Part shown: piece after piece, positions 39,601-50,825 of the stretch
Layout: every line of letters starts with the position of its first letter
Numbering within the stretch: the stretch's first letter is position 1
The notes under the pieces: generated by a model
Seen by the model: the letters and a program-made list of their open reading frames with translations, nothing else
Told to the model about the DNA's origin: nothing
Databases searched by the model: none
Position numbers and translations under genes: made by a program
Assembly: GCA_021234535.1 (NCBI GenBank)
Contig: CM037846.1
Coordinates: 11,114,705-11,178,704 of the forward strand
DNA: 64,000 nucleotides
Reading direction: 5' to 3'
From: Stichopus chloronotus
Lineage: Eukaryota > Echinodermata > Holothuroidea > Aspidochirotida > Stichopodidae

Positions 39601-39880
39601 CCGGTTCACAGGGTAACTTTATTTGAAGATACAAGAGAAATGCTGGGTACGGTTTAACGGGTTGGTGGGGTAAGAAAACAGGTCATTAAATGAATTTATA
39701 AGACAGAGAGACATTCTAAAACAAATTCTCAACTGTTTAGGTATGCAACTTCTCAATAGCCAACCCAGGCTCACCAGATTCAATATATTTTGCTAGTGTT
39801 TTATCCAGCTCGGGCACCGGAAGTGACGGTAAGGTATCCTCGAGTTGAAACGTTTTCTCTCTCTTCGTATCTTCACCCAT
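24487..39880 (-). CDS. CROT: Gene B: carnitine O-octanoyltransferase-like protein, 15 coding exons, 609 aa
   Basis: Second complete copy, with the same role as gene A. Coding exons: 39880-39775, 37683-37559, 36860-36679, 35848-35721, 35312-35201, 34877-34790, 33574-33461, 33065-32961, 30774-30685, 29976-29866, 28963-28833, 27973-27850, 27312-27140, 25809-25690, 24607-24487. Every boundary and intron phase matches gene A. Exon 9 is two codons longer, and exon 15 is one codon shorter. Motifs: LPSLPVP near the N-terminus, catalytic His at about 321 (DHCPLDG), CYESATTR with YHGRTETLRS, DRHLMGL, STS followed by LTGY, and DGYS where gene A has DGYG. The C-terminus is AKQ, so there is no PTS1. By hand alignment, exon 13 matches gene A at 38 of 58 residues; gene C matches A at 28 of 58. 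A and B are thus the closer pair. The ORF is intact; no sign of pseudogenisation. Confidence 0.93.
27525..27600 (+). repeat. Dispersed repeat sharing CATATTCCAGCTTTAG, copy 2
   Basis: TTTCAGTGGCATAATTTGAC followed by CTCATATTCCAGCTTTAAAT, in gene B intron 12. Partner of 55640-55730. Confidence 0.5.
27850..27973 (-). CDS. CROT: Gene B exon 12 (carnitine-binding Tyr and Arg-Thr-x-Thr), weak donor
   Basis: It encodes PAPCYESATTRQFYHGR followed by TETLRS and WCKAMNN. The Tyr and the Thr residues match carnitine-contacting positions known from carnitine acetyltransferase structures. The exon is 124 bases long, as in A and C, only if it ends at TCA followed by GTTCGT. That donor keeps the obligate GT but has a poor consensus, unlike GTAACT in A and GTAATT in C. 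No better donor lies close by. Confidence 0.85.
30685..30774 (-). CDS. CROT: Gene B exon 9, catalytic-histidine exon with two-codon insertion
   Basis: The exon opens with HCPLDG, whose first residue is the catalytic His, and keeps the Asp two residues after the Pro. It encodes 30 residues against 28 in gene A. The extra two lie in the stretch before the terminal D-W (NETAKHDWM versus KSKTDWL). Both flanking introns are phase 0, so the frame is kept. Confidence 0.9.
31960..32935. repeat. Composite repeat in gene B intron 8: ~160-bp tandem units plus a shared tail
   Basis: Four units, each containing CTCAAGATAT followed shortly by TTTTGGGGC, start near 31999, 32156, 32318 and 32476 (spacing 157, 162 and 158). 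They are followed by a CA-rich stretch (32676-32712) and a tail containing CCAAGCGTTTCCATGGCAAC that ends in a GATGAGATAAAA-like terminus. The same arrangement recurs at 38225-39195. Open frames across the block are short and not conserved. Confidence 0.75.
37236..37306. repeat. 10-bp tandem repeat GATAGGACAT
   Basis: About six diverged units (ATAGGACGTATGATAGGACG and following) in gene B intron 2. Confidence 0.65.
38225..39195. repeat. Second copy of the ~160-bp tandem/tail repeat, in gene B intron 1
   Basis: Units start near 38239, 38399 and 38558, with a degenerate fourth at about 38717. The same CA-rich stretch follows, then the same tail (GCGTTTCCATAGCAACCGTT, ending in GGCGACGAGGTAAAA). 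Same orientation as the copy at 31960-32935. This copy is interrupted by an insertion at about 38779-38961. Confidence 0.72.
38779..38961. mobile_element. Small foldback insertion nested in the repeat
   Basis: This ~180-bp segment is absent from the homologous repeat at 31960-32935. Its ends are imperfect inverted repeats: CTTTGTTTTC then CGAGGACC on the left, and GGTCCTCG then GAAAACAAGG on the right. An internal palindromic AACAATAGAC/GTCTATTGTT pair lies near 38850. It looks like a tiny non-autonomous element. Confidence 0.5.
39397..39517. repeat. Minisatellite built on GTAAACTGCGTAAGTGC
   Basis: Irregular tandem repeats of GCGTAAACTGCGTAA, AGTGCGTAACTGCGT and ACTACGTAAGTACGT in gene B intron 1, close to the start exon. 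No larger unit is conserved. Confidence 0.65.
39775..39880 (-). CDS. CROT: Gene B coding exon 1 with start codon
   Basis: The ATG at 39880-39878 begins MGEDTKREKTFQLEDT and then LPSLPVP. It lies six bases after a TTTTTAG acceptor, exactly as in gene A. The open frame runs on past the donor, but the GTGAGC donor after GAA TCT G at the position homologous to gene A gives the correct phase 1 and joins to V-K-V-F-A-T in exon 2. The extension beyond the donor is therefore intron. Confidence 0.88.
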
Positions 39881-40995
39881 AATGATCTAAAAATCAGCAG
39901 CAGTGACTCTATTTTGTAAGGAGAAAATAGAAAATCGGGGTTTACTTGTGCCGGATAATGCAAAATTATCTGTTGATGAGCTCAGAGATGGTCTTTGAAA
40001 TCCAAGTGTTAGTTCAATAGGTCCAACCTGGCTTCTTCCTTTTTTGGTGAGGGAGGGGTGTGGGATTAAATCATAACAATAGAGTTAGTGAAACTTATGA
40101 ACATACATGTAGCCCTAACTATCATTCATATCAAGGCGTCACTGAGTAAAATTGGCACACACTGTACCATATGTAAGAACCCAGAGACTCAGTGTGGTTT
40201 CGGTGACGTTTAACCGCCTCTGATGACCTTCGACCCCTCCTGAAAGAGGTGCAGGCTTCCATTTTAATATGGGACATCTACATACAAAGTACAAAATGGT
40301 ATTCATGCTTCCTATTATGAGATGTGCTGTTCACAAAGTTTTCAGTGTTGGACCTCAGTGTACTCTTGAGCTCCTCCAAAAACAATAGGGCTCTTCTACT
40401 GGAACGAATGTTTACAGTGTAAAACATTATTTGAAACTTTTTTTTCTTTTCATAGTCCCCCTGAAAATCACTTTGTCCAGATTATTTGGTATGACGTGTA
40501 TAAGCCCACACGTCTCCCAGTCAGTCGTCCACATATCGAAAGTCGAAAGTAGGGGAGTGAGTGAGTGGAGTAAGGAAAAGACGGTTAGACCCTCAAAGAT
40601 TGAAATATTGTATTAATAATAAACATCCCTTCTTCGCATTACGAATAGAATTAAAATAATTCAGGCAACACCCTCAGGTGCAGAAACCGGTGCATACGCT
40701 TAATGATATATTGATATGATATCGTTACATCACAGGTAAGCTGGAATGTCACATGTGGTCAACACTCACCCCTAAGTTAAATATGCAATCACTATAACTA
40801 TCAACATTGCTACTTGTAACTTCAAATTGAGTATGTAGAAGTTTAAATTTAACATCCCCCGAAACGTGGAAAACAAATACTGGTTTACTGTGACGTAATA
40901 GAAAATAATCTGGTCAAGCAATAAGACAATAACTTCCTTGTTTTGTTCAACAAAAGTCACCAAAGAGGCTTAATGAATATAGGAAACATACTCAC

Positions 40996-41219
40996 CAGAT
41001 ATGTTGTTTTCGCGCCACCTTCACTGTATCTGTATAGGTCGGTCTGTCTCTTAGAATGATTTCAAAGCACATTACCATTGGTAAAACTAACAAAGACAAT
41101 TTTTCTTTGGGGGTGCCTGTATGTGCATGGGAGATTGACAGACTATAAACGAACGGAAGCGCAAAGGGGACATATAAAGAAGAAAGAGTTGTTGCGGTAA
41201 AAAGGTACTTTTCGTACAT
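40996..41219 (-). other. Possible non-coding 5' exon of gene B
   Basis: Gene B's start exon has an acceptor just upstream of its ATG, so an untranslated first exon is required. A GTGAGT donor at 40995-40990 is preceded on the minus strand by moderately GC-rich sequence without repeats. It lies 1.1 kb upstream of the ATG exon. Only the donor is seen; the right end is arbitrary. Confidence 0.3.
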
Positions 41220-41224
41220 TTGGC

Positions 41225-41690
41225 GATTTCATTAGCTCGTTAAAAATGTCAAAAATCTGAAATTGTCATTTCGTTCATATCGTTCATTTGACGTCAATCA
41301 GCATCTTTTCATGAAGGACCCAATTGATTCGATGTCTATGAACCGGTCAAAATGACAATATTCAGAAAATTTACATTTTCACTAGATCAAACATCTGGTC
41401 AAAATGGCAAAATTTCTTAAAAATACCACTTAAATTTTTTTTTTTTTTGCAACTTTGGCGAATTGTTCAATTGCAGTTTTGACCAGATGTTTTAGGTAAC
41501 CAAAATTGGCAACTTTTCGAATTTTGCCATTTACCTTTTTTAACTTTAGCTCGGGAAGGTGTCACTTTGCCTATTTTGACGATCAAGATGTTCTAACACG
41601 CCAAATGTTATGATTTCGTCATTTTGACGAGTTAATTTTCAGGCGTTAAAATGTCAAGTTTTACGAAACTTGACATTTTGCCGACATGCC
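41225..41690. repeat. Palindromic-word cluster 4: variants of GTCAAAATGGCAAAAT
   Basis: Repeated words GTCAAAATGGC, TTTTGCCATTT, TTTTGACGA and AAAATGTCAA occur in both orientations. They include an inverted pair AAACATCTGGTCAAAA (~41387) and TTTTGACCAGATGTTT (~41477), and a perfect 14-base hairpin at 41648-41679. The cluster lies immediately upstream of the likely 5' end of gene B. Confidence 0.6.
41648..41679. repeat. Perfect 14-bp hairpin
   Basis: AAAATGTCAAGTTT, a TACG loop, then AAACTTGACATTTT. The arms are exact reverse complements. It is the strongest hairpin within cluster 4; function unknown. Confidence 0.7.
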
Positions 41691-44475
41691 CTTTATCCTC
41701 TTCCGTACCTCAATATCTCATTTATCAATCTACTTTTATCGTACAGTTAGACGCATTGATATTTGCTTTCGTCATATTTATGGAAGGAACGTGTTCTTCC
41801 GTCGATAGATCACGTTCAAACATCCCGTGCAATGTTCACGTGCAAGAAGGAATGGTAAATTAGAAGAAAAACAAATTAAAAAACAAAATTAAGAAAATTT
41901 GAAAATTAGTGTAATTTTCTTCTCTCTTTTCTCCTCCTTATCTCATTATCATGTTCCGTTGGGATTTAGGCCTTTCTCTAAATATCTATACCATCTTGGT
42001 TTATTGCATTAAGGGTAATGTGCGACGTAACACAGACACAACCACTTGATTATGCTATGCATATGTCTTGAAAGAAACAGTACAATAGGTTTAGAGATGT
42101 GACCTCAATTTCCACAGCAGATTCCGGGTCGTGCGACCATACACCTACACTGTACAATATTTACGCAGTACATCGTAACGCTTTTCAGGCACAGTCAGTG
42201 TTAGGCACGTATCGATCATGGTTCTTGAATTTGAAACAATCGATAATGACCCATCATGACCGGATGTGACGATGGAAAGTGGATCACCTTTTGTTCCAAA
42301 TAAACCCAGCCGAGAGAGCGTCTTTAAACTTATCTGCAATACTCCCATTGTAACCCGTTCACTGATTCACTCATTAAGTTGCCACTGAAATATTCCTTTA
42401 CCTTTCACCCAGCGTCACCACTCAAACGGCGGTCTCATGCATGACCTGCCATCCGTCGCCAATATGTCTTCAGTTGTAATTTCAATACATAGATCTACAC
42501 AAAATGTGAAAATGAAATAGTGACCACACCAGGACGGTGTAAAGTACACATTACTCACTGTGCAAGATGTCGTTTATGGTGAAGTATGTAACAAAGGTTA
42601 CCTGAAATCTACATCTAAGATGGTGTGGATAAATAACTGTCTGAGTGTGTGTCTTTTCTACTTTTCATCATCAATTGCTATGGCAAAGCTTTCCTCATGC
42701 TCTAGTCTGCTCTATATGGAGTGCTTTAGTTGTCACGTATTCCCCTCTTCCTGTAACGACCGAAATGAAAGAGGGAGGGTATTCCTATTTCTTACGGTGG
42801 TGGGTTTTATTTTCATCATAATATACTCCTGCACCGTAGATCAGAGGACGCTTCGACTATTTCCTGTTTTAATGAAGATTACCCTTGGTGCATTTTATCC
42901 ATGCAGGACAGAAATCACGTTGCTCTTAAAATGAGGAGAGTCCACTGTAGAGGAGTACACCGCCATGAATATTGTTCTTTTCAACAACTAATATCGCACT
43001 AAACAACATACCAAAATTCCATCCTTACTGAGAGGATCTTTCTCTTCCTAGCGCCTTCGCTAGGTTAAAAGTAAGTTGTTTCGTAATTTGAAGCGCCCTC
43101 ATTTTGGTCTTACTTCACATGCTTTCCTTAACATCAGAAACCGTGCTTGACTGTAAATATATTCATCGTTTTATCCTCTGTCGTTTGAAACATTGACAGT
43201 TTTTTTTTCAAAGAAATCATAAAACCACTGACGTTCAAAAAAAAAACACATGTGGCAGATCTAAACGTCTTGGATGTACGGACTCGAACTTGACTCCCCA
43301 TGTTTGAAAAGGTTCAAGGTAAAACATTCAGGATATCAACTAATTCTTATCCCCGGTATTAAACGCTTTCCGTGGAAGTTACATCAGTCTCTCTCATACC
43401 GAAAATACAAAGGTTATGACAAGATACAAATGCATTGGGCAAGTCCTCTCAAATTTTATTCAGGTATTCAAAGGCAAACTGACACCAGTTTTCATTATAC
43501 TTTAGAGGGTATTGAATTACAATCTGAACAGTTAGTTCAGTCGTGACTTCTTTATTTCACAAGTATTGTTTAGTTGGAAATTATTCCTGTTCTCTTTCGA
43601 ACAATTTGGTTTTTGGCAAACAGAACGCCATCATAAAATACTTGAGTAATAAATATAAAAATTAGTTAAAAAAAAATAAAAATTGAAGTTCACGGGAGGA
43701 GTTGTTTTCGACATGTCACAATATCCTGTAGCCACACAAAGGCGATGTAGCCATCTGCATCATAGGTTAAAGACAAACTTTTCCCCTTTCGTTGCGGATC
43801 TGATAATACCATGTCGTCCTTTGATGAACAAACCTTTTTTCTTGCTTGAAGCCAGGCTTATAACATTGGCGTTATATTTTCGTTACGTGTCCTGCAGTTG
43901 TGCATGAAGATAAGAACTGTTGTTTTTTTTTATTTGAGATAGAATTGGGGAGAACACTAAATATATGCGTTCACTGATGGGTGTGAGGACTCTTTTAGGA
44001 AGAGACTAACCACAATTTAACTCAATTTAACTACATTTGTATACTTACCACATATATATACATATATCGATCACTGTATGTACTACCTACGAGTGAATTC
44101 TCCTTCATATTACTTTCATGAGGAAATGTTATGAAGGTGTCATTCATAATGATGGACTATACTTATTCATTTTTTTTATAAAGACTGGTAGTGTTTACCG
44201 TTCTAAATGTAAGCATAGATTTCATTACATATCTTTTAAAGAGCCTGCCAAGAGTTATTATTTTATCAGAACCAGACAGTACGTGATCTTGCTGATTGGT
44301 TAATGGTTGTTAGTCCTTTAAGTTGATGATCAACTGAAAGCTTGTCGTGCCCCATATTAGTCCCACTCAATCACTTTTATTGTTGTTGTTGTTTTTGTTT
44401 GCTTTTTCTTTGTTCCCCACATCGATCTTTTTCCCAGTGGATGCATTTGTCTTATAGGCCTACACTGATTAAAAT

Positions 44476-44523
44476 TGTGTGTGTCTGTGTGGGCGTGTGC
44501 GCGTGTGTGTGCGTGTGTGCGTG
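44476..44523. repeat. GT-rich microsatellite
   Basis: An interrupted (GT)n run with GC interruptions between genes B and C. Confidence 0.8.
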
Positions 44524-45449
44524 ACTGCAGCATATCGTCCGTTTTATGAAATACCGATGTATATGTTTATGGTTTTCATAACGACTTGAACCATGTAAAA
44601 AACGAAATGACAAAAAACGGCATATAGAAAATCGTCGCTATTCTCACGGGTTTTCCCGTACATCTACCACATGAGGCTGTTCTGCCAAAAGTATTATTTG
44701 GCTAATACATTGTCGTCGCAGGGCTATTTACAAGGCTTTTGATGAATGCTGAAGTGCTAGGGCTAATTAGGATTTAGGGAATACCATTTGGTTAAGTTAG
44801 GTCCACGCAGTGGGGCGTCGGAACTCTGACGCACTTTGCAAAGATGTCGTGCCAATAATCCCCACCATAGAATATGCAGGAACTAATGACATATCTGAGA
44901 CGAATATATATATGTTGTACTTTCAAAGAAACAGTACTTTATAAAAAAAAAAAAATTAGAGTTAAGGGATCCGTACATGAAGTGAATCTAAAATTGAAGT
45001 ATCGCATCGCCAATTAAGTAATTCTAAGATTGATCTTAATGCTGATTGGGACACTGAACCTAACTGTAACTCCAGCAGTGCCCTTACCACTGACTTTGTA
45101 AATTGCCTTATATATACAACCGGAAATTTACTAAAAAAGAGTATTTAAATGACCAACATAACTCAAAACTCTCTCCTCAAAGTCGCAATTATAATACTAC
45201 ATATAATTTCTGTTCTGCCTCTGTCGTATTTATCTGCATCCCTATACATGTGATGAATGGGATGAGATATAGTAGTTATTTGATGGTTAGATACTATTAT
45301 TGTTGTCAGCAGCAATAGAAACAATGATCTTAACATTAAGTGTACTTGAGTTTTAATGCATGGGGTTTCTAACATGATATGGTATTTAGGTGCCCTGCAA
45401 CACCTCTCCCGGTAGGTTTAATCAGTAAAAACATGTGCATGCGTGTGAA

Positions 45450-45650
45450 CACTTATGGACGCTGCTGTGGCAGGTCACAGTGGCTCTCGAAAGCGAGATT
45501 CTCGCGTTTCTGTTCTCGTTAACGCGGAGCTCGTAATTGGCGTAGATGCCCGAAAAGTTGTCCGACGCCTGATACCTGGAGCACGCTCCCTTACTCGGCA
45601 ATCACTTGCTGCATGCAATAGGAGAATCTCAGTGACTTCCTTACAGTGAA
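45450..45650. other. GC-rich island without a recognised gene
   Basis: Much richer in CpG (GCGAGATTCTCGCG and similar) than its AT-rich surroundings. It has overlapping open frames on both strands (64 codons plus, 90 codons minus), neither recognisable. It could be the remnant of an element or a short exon of an unknown gene. Confidence 0.3.
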
Positions 45651-46489
45651 CTGTTCTCTTGTCCCTGTAAGGCAATAGGCGTGAGAATTTCCCTTTTTCA
45701 TTCCATAAAAACTTTATAAGAACCATACCAAGGGGTAAAATATACAATTACATGAGAAGGCAAACATAATTAATGAAATGAAAAGTTCAGAAGCTCTACT
45801 AGGAAGCTACTCAAAGCTTGTGTGTATGTGTGTGTCTATCCGTTCGTGTCTGTGAATGTGCATCTGTGTTTGAAAATAGTTACGCAGTAAGTTTAGGTGT
45901 CTTCCACAAAAACTAATCAGCCCGGCATAACAATCTATGGGCACTGATTATATAACCTTTGAAATTCAAACAAGTGACTGGGTGACTGGTTGCAGAAGTG
46001 ATGTTGTGAGTCGCTTGTAATTATTGACTTAATTGTCTAACCAGGTTTATAAGGAGCGCAGATATACCGCTATTCACTCTGTTGACTGACACAGATCTGG
46101 ATTCCACAGATAAAAGGTAATTATATTTCCGACAGGCAGTAATAAACCTAGATGATCGATTGCTGTTTTTAAATCACCTGATTTTTTCTCAACAAAGAAA
46201 AAAACTTCAAAATTTATGAATGGTCATTATCCATGGTTAGACTCTGCAAGATTCTTAAGAGCAAAATTTCATGAGCAAAACATGTTACCTAAATTCTTGA
46301 TTTACATTTCGCGGATAGACGATGGTTTTTTGACTAATGAACAAAACCTTTTGTTATATTGCATTATACGGAAAATCAGTAATGTCTCACAGACACTATC
46401 TTTTATATATTGTTGGCATGGGTTATAATAATGACTATCCTTTGTATATCTTTAAAACACGTAATGATAGTTTAGGGCATGGAAGTAAT

Positions 46490-46575
46490 CGGGGGGGGGG
46501 GGTCGAGGGGACACTTCTTCCCACATTTCGATAGGTGGGGACATAATATCAAGTGTCCCCTCGACCACATTTCGT
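46490..46575. repeat. G-tract with 14-bp inverted repeat
   Basis: A run of G is followed by GTCGAGGGGACACT (~46502), with its exact complement AGTGTCCCCTCGAC about 50 bases later. Probably a small foldback or part of a dispersed repeat. Confidence 0.5.
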
Positions 46576-47445
46576 ACAAGAGAAATGTTTAGCCCATTTT
46601 TTGAAAGGTAGAGGGGCATTGCAACAAATATCGCGTACACTTTTGGTGAGTGACTGATGTAATCGTTAGGCTCTAAGGGAACTCTGCATCAGCAATTCAT
46701 GTGCTGATATACCACTCATCTATACACATCTCAAATGCCAGCAATTTCGGCGCTTTGCTGGTAGTGTCTTCTTTGCTGTGTTCCATTAATGGACAAAAGA
46801 AGGTAATGGATTGACAATCCCTCCCCATTAATACACCAACAAAACTTCAAATAACCCCAAAAAAGAGAATTGAGGTCAAAATTCTGTTGGTGATCGCGTT
46901 TTTAAATAAATTGTCAATACACACTCAAGGCCGTCTTGACCGTTGGATACCCGTCCCCCCCCCCCAAAAAAAGGAAACATCTCAGAGTCACGATAGTTGG
47001 AAAATCTGAAATACCAGTTATAATTTTTCATACCTCAGTCTAGCACATTTTATGACGTAAAAAGATGCCAAATATTGTACCAAATTGTGAGGTTACCTGG
47101 TGATTGAAAAAATTCCCAACAAATCTGGCATTTCATTTTAAGTTCTCATATTTCAGTCTAGGAGTGAGAGTAGTCAGAAAGTCTGACATACCAGTTTGAA
47201 TTTTTTCATATGTTTATCTAGCACATTAAATAACTTCAAAAGAAACCAACTATTGCACTACATTGCAAGCAAGTTTATCTAGTGGGTGAAAAATTTCTCT
47301 AAAGGGGTTGGGGACAGCTCCTTCCTTACAACCCTCCCATAGATATAGACCAACCATCACTCTTCAGGCAAACAGAAAAAAATCCCCCCCCCCCCATCCA
47401 CCCAAAGCAATTTCCAGGAGTTCGTTCACATATGTGCTCAGCCTC

Positions 47446-47850
47446 AAATAAACCTGGTTTGGAGGTCGATGAACCTGGTTTATCAACTTGATAAACCTAG
47501 TATTTCGAATAACTGAGCATTTGGCGTTGATAAACCTGGTTTTTCAACTGATAAACGTGGTTTATTGGCTGATAAACCTGGTTTTTCGATTTGACAAACC
47601 AGGCTTATCACTTCATGGGTGATAAACTTGCATTTTCAAGTCGATAAACCTGGTTTATCGAATTGATAAAGCAGGTTTATAAAAAACTTGGCTTATCGGT
47701 TGATAAACCTGGTTTATCGACACCAATCGTTACGAGAAACCAGAGGTCAATAAACCAGGCTTAGCAATGCCAAATGCCCAATAATTCGAGAGACCTGGTT
47801 TATCGACTGGGAAACTAGGTTTATCAAATTATTGGACATTTGGCATTAAA
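47446..47850. repeat. Palindromic-word cluster 1: variants of GATAAACCTGGTTTATC
   Basis: About fourteen variants of a 17-base near-palindrome are scattered in ~400 bases at irregular spacing, on both strands. They include GATAAACCTGGTTTATC, GATAAACGTGGTTTATT and GACAAACCAGGCTTATC. A second word, CATTTGGCGTT or its complement, recurs near 47518, 47768 and 47842. It is not a regular tandem array. Confidence 0.75.
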
Positions 47851-47854
47851 CTTT

Positions 47855-48245
47855 TCTATAGAATATCTGTAGAGAAAACCTATAGATCCTCTATAGAAGA
47901 CTTTACGGACCCTCTATAGAATCCTATAGATTTTCTTTACACCTGCTCTAAAGAAACTCTAAAGAAACTCTGTAAAAACTCTTTAGAAAAGTGGGTGTCT
48001 ATAGAATTTTCTATAGAAAATCTTATGTAGTTTCTATCGAAAGTGTATAGGTTTGGCATACAAATTTTATGAAAACTACATAAGATTTTCTATAGAATCC
48101 AATAGAAAATCCTACAGAGCACTTTATAGAATCCTATAGAGTTTCTTTAGAACAGCTCTGTAAAACTTTACAGAAACTCCAAAGAAACTCTAAAGAAACT
48201 CCACGAAATCTATATGATTATTTGATAGGGTTTATAGGATTTTTT
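47855..48245. repeat. Palindromic-word cluster 2: variants of TTCTATAGAA and CTTTAGAG
   Basis: Dense irregular recurrence of TCTATAGAATCC, TTTTCTATAGAAAATC, CTCTAAAGAAACTC and similar words, directly abutting the AAACCTGGTTT cluster. No coding sequence is apparent. The same words return at 48965-49190. Confidence 0.7.
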
Positions 48246-48649
48246 ACAGTCCCAGTAAAAAGTTCCACCAAAACATTCATTTAAGAATTAAGAAGGTTAC
48301 ACGTAGGCTCCATGTAGTTGAACCCATATGGGACCCATGTGATTTTGCACCTAAGATCACCCAGGTTATCTAGCTAGATTTCCATCAACGAATTGCTTTT
48401 CAACGTAGGAAAAGGTGTATCGACACAGAAATACCTTTTTTTTTAAAGCTTATCATTAAGCGAAAAATCGAATTCATCGAAAAACCCTTAATTCAATCTA
48501 TGTTGAGAAAAAAAAAAGAGGCAGAGATTTGCCTCTTCCTACACACCGTGTAAGAGTGAGTTGTAGATGTAAGAAATGAAATGACCGTTAGTTAATGATG
48601 CTTGCTAGAAAACACTGGCTGATAGGAACTGCACACACGACTTCCACGA

Positions 48650-48869
48650 GCGGATCCCCGCAGGATTGTGAGAAAGGAGGGGGTATACACCGTCGGCCGA
48701 AGGGGGTTGGAGTTTGAATTTTAGGTGCGATTTCCAAGCATTTGGGGAGGATATTTTCCATATATCTAGTGGGTCTTTTCGGAGTATTTGAAAAAAAGTT
48801 GGTCTTAAATAAATTATTGGTCATCGCAAAAAGGAAGTGGGAGGGGGGGTATACTCCACCTGGATCCGC
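48650..48869. mobile_element. Short inverted-repeat element with GCGGATCC ends
   Basis: Begins GCGGATCCCC and ends GGATCCGC, with GAGGGGGTATAC near the left end and GGGGGGGTATACTCC near the right end. The layout, with G-tracts next to GGATCC, resembles dispersed elements common in marine invertebrate genomes (general knowledge). The 102-codon minus frame across it (48896-48588) is not judged to be a gene. Confidence 0.5.
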
Positions 48870-48964
48870 GCCGTCATCGATCAGAAAACTTATCAACCTT
48901 TTCTACTGCATCAAAATCATGAAAGTTTCTGATAGGCTTATAACTAAGGGTTACATATAAGGGC

Positions 48965-49190
48965 CAAGTGTATTTCTATATGTAAGTGTAATTTCTATAG
49001 AGAGTACAATGTTTCATAGAGATTGTTCCTTATGGAACTATTGTATAGAAAGTTGTAAATTTCTACAGAACTCTAAAGGAACTACAAATTTCTGTAAAGG
49101 AATGCAAGCATTTCTGTAGAAAATCATTGATTCTATAGAGCTCTATAGACATTTCTATGGAAGTCTATAGAAAACTTTAGTATGGGGCAC
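48965..49190. repeat. Palindromic-word cluster 2, continuation
   Basis: Reiterated TTTCTATAGAGAG, AAATTTCTACAGAA, CATTTCTGTAGAAAATC and TCTATAGAGCTCTATAGA. Same word family as 47855-48245, from which it is separated by non-repetitive sequence and the inverted-repeat element at 48650-48869. Confidence 0.65.
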
Positions 49191-50359
49191 AAAAACTGCC
49201 TCTCACTTCTATAAAACGGGTAACAGCTGACCCTGGATACCTAAGTGTGAGCTGCTACAAGACAATTGACTCCATGTTAGTCTTCGGTAAGGCTAACACC
49301 AACACTTATCAACTTATTGCTATTTTGAACTGATCACCAGTGACAAAGGGTTTGTAATTTTGGAAAACCACATAGAACCGTACAGAAATCGTGATTTTTC
49401 AACAAATCAAAATCGTAAATTTGATATTTTTGGGGGGGGAAGAGAAACAGCATATGTAGGTCAATCTGCCAAGAACCTAGAATGGAACTAGTTACCAAAC
49501 TGTCAAAGTAACATTCATGATGGTAAAGTGGAATCATAATCCAATGTGGAAATATAGAGTGTTGTTACTACCGTGCGATATTTGAACATCTTATCAGACA
49601 GAAGTATAATTTATTCTACGCCTCATCTACTAACACAACCTTACGATAAACGGCTCATTAGAGGTCTAAAGGTTGTGCGTCAACTTGATCATGAAAAAAA
49701 AATAAAACCAACAAGGTCACTTTCACAATAGTTGGGTAAACACTGGCTGTTTACATCTGTTTAATACGTATTCTGTTTTCAAGACCTTAACGTCAGATAT
49801 ATCTCATCCGAAATCTAACCATTTTGTCACCTACCACTGTCGTTAAACAATATTCTGCCCTCACCAATGAGGGACCCCCAAAACCATTTATGAAGCACAG
49901 TCCCACCTTGAACACATAGTACAATGTCACCTACATCATTATGTGTAAATGCACGTGTTGAAACATTTACAAAGAATGGGTTTGGAGCAAATAATGAAGT
50001 AACAAAGAACGCGTTTAGGTCATGTCTGCAACGTTTCACGTTCATAGCACACCGTTCAGTCGTAAGTGAAAGGGTATGCTGAATTAAAAGCTCAAGTAAA
50101 AATTTTGTGTAAATATTAAAACTATCTCAATATACACAGTTTGATATCACATCTCCTGTTATTATTTACCAACAGAATCAATGATGTTTACACAAAACCT
50201 ATGTGCTCATGTCAAGTGTATGATAGATTAACAATATATTCTATTAACTAACCCGTTACTCTTTTAAGTGACCTGCAATTTCTGATTAATTACATTCACA
50301 CCCCCCCCCCTCCCATAATTTCGCAGATGTAATGACTGATATGAATATTCATGACACAA

Positions 50360-50825
50360 GTTGGTCTCATACGTTTGTCCAAAGTTGGCCCAACGTTTGT
50401 CCAATGCACCACTCAACAGTTTGGTTTTAGCTGCGTTGGTCCAACGTACACTGGTCATCGGTTGTTTGTGCAAAGTTGGTTCAATGTTGGAGACCATGAA
50501 CTAACCAACGGGTGACGGTTATAAATTGATCCACAGTACACTTCCCAACCGCGGGCTGTGCGACATTTACCCAACGTTGGATCAACGTTAACTATCCATT
50601 GGCTGGCTGTGTAACGTTGGTTCAACTTTAATCCAATGTAAACTGGCCAACAATTGGTTGTGTTACATTTACGCAAGGTTGGTCCGATACACACAGGCCA
50701 ACGGTTGTCTCACGTTCACCGACCCAATGTTGGGACAGTGTCCGTTTACCAACACAACGGTTTGCCAATGGTTAACGACAGTTGACAAGGTTGGTCCAAC
50801 GTGTGCCCAACAAGAAGCACTATCT
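50360..50825. repeat. Palindromic-word cluster 3: variants of ACGTTGGTCCAACGT
   Basis: Some fifteen variants of GTTGGTCCAACG, CCAACGTTGG and CCAACGGTTG are spread irregularly over ~460 bases. Same style as the clusters at 47.4-49.2 kb but built on a different word. Confidence 0.7.

Larger units (their letters stand above)
41700..47445. other. Intergenic region upstream of gene B, no gene seen
   Basis: Only short frames (longest 124 codons at 42560-42934, plus, with no recognised motif). Includes the GT microsatellite, the GC-rich island and the G-tract hairpin. Confidence 0.55.

Noticed and set aside
48588..48896. 102-codon minus frame with Gly/Pro-rich text
   Set aside because: It spans the inverted-repeat element ending in GCGGATCC. 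Such text is typical of translated repeat ends.
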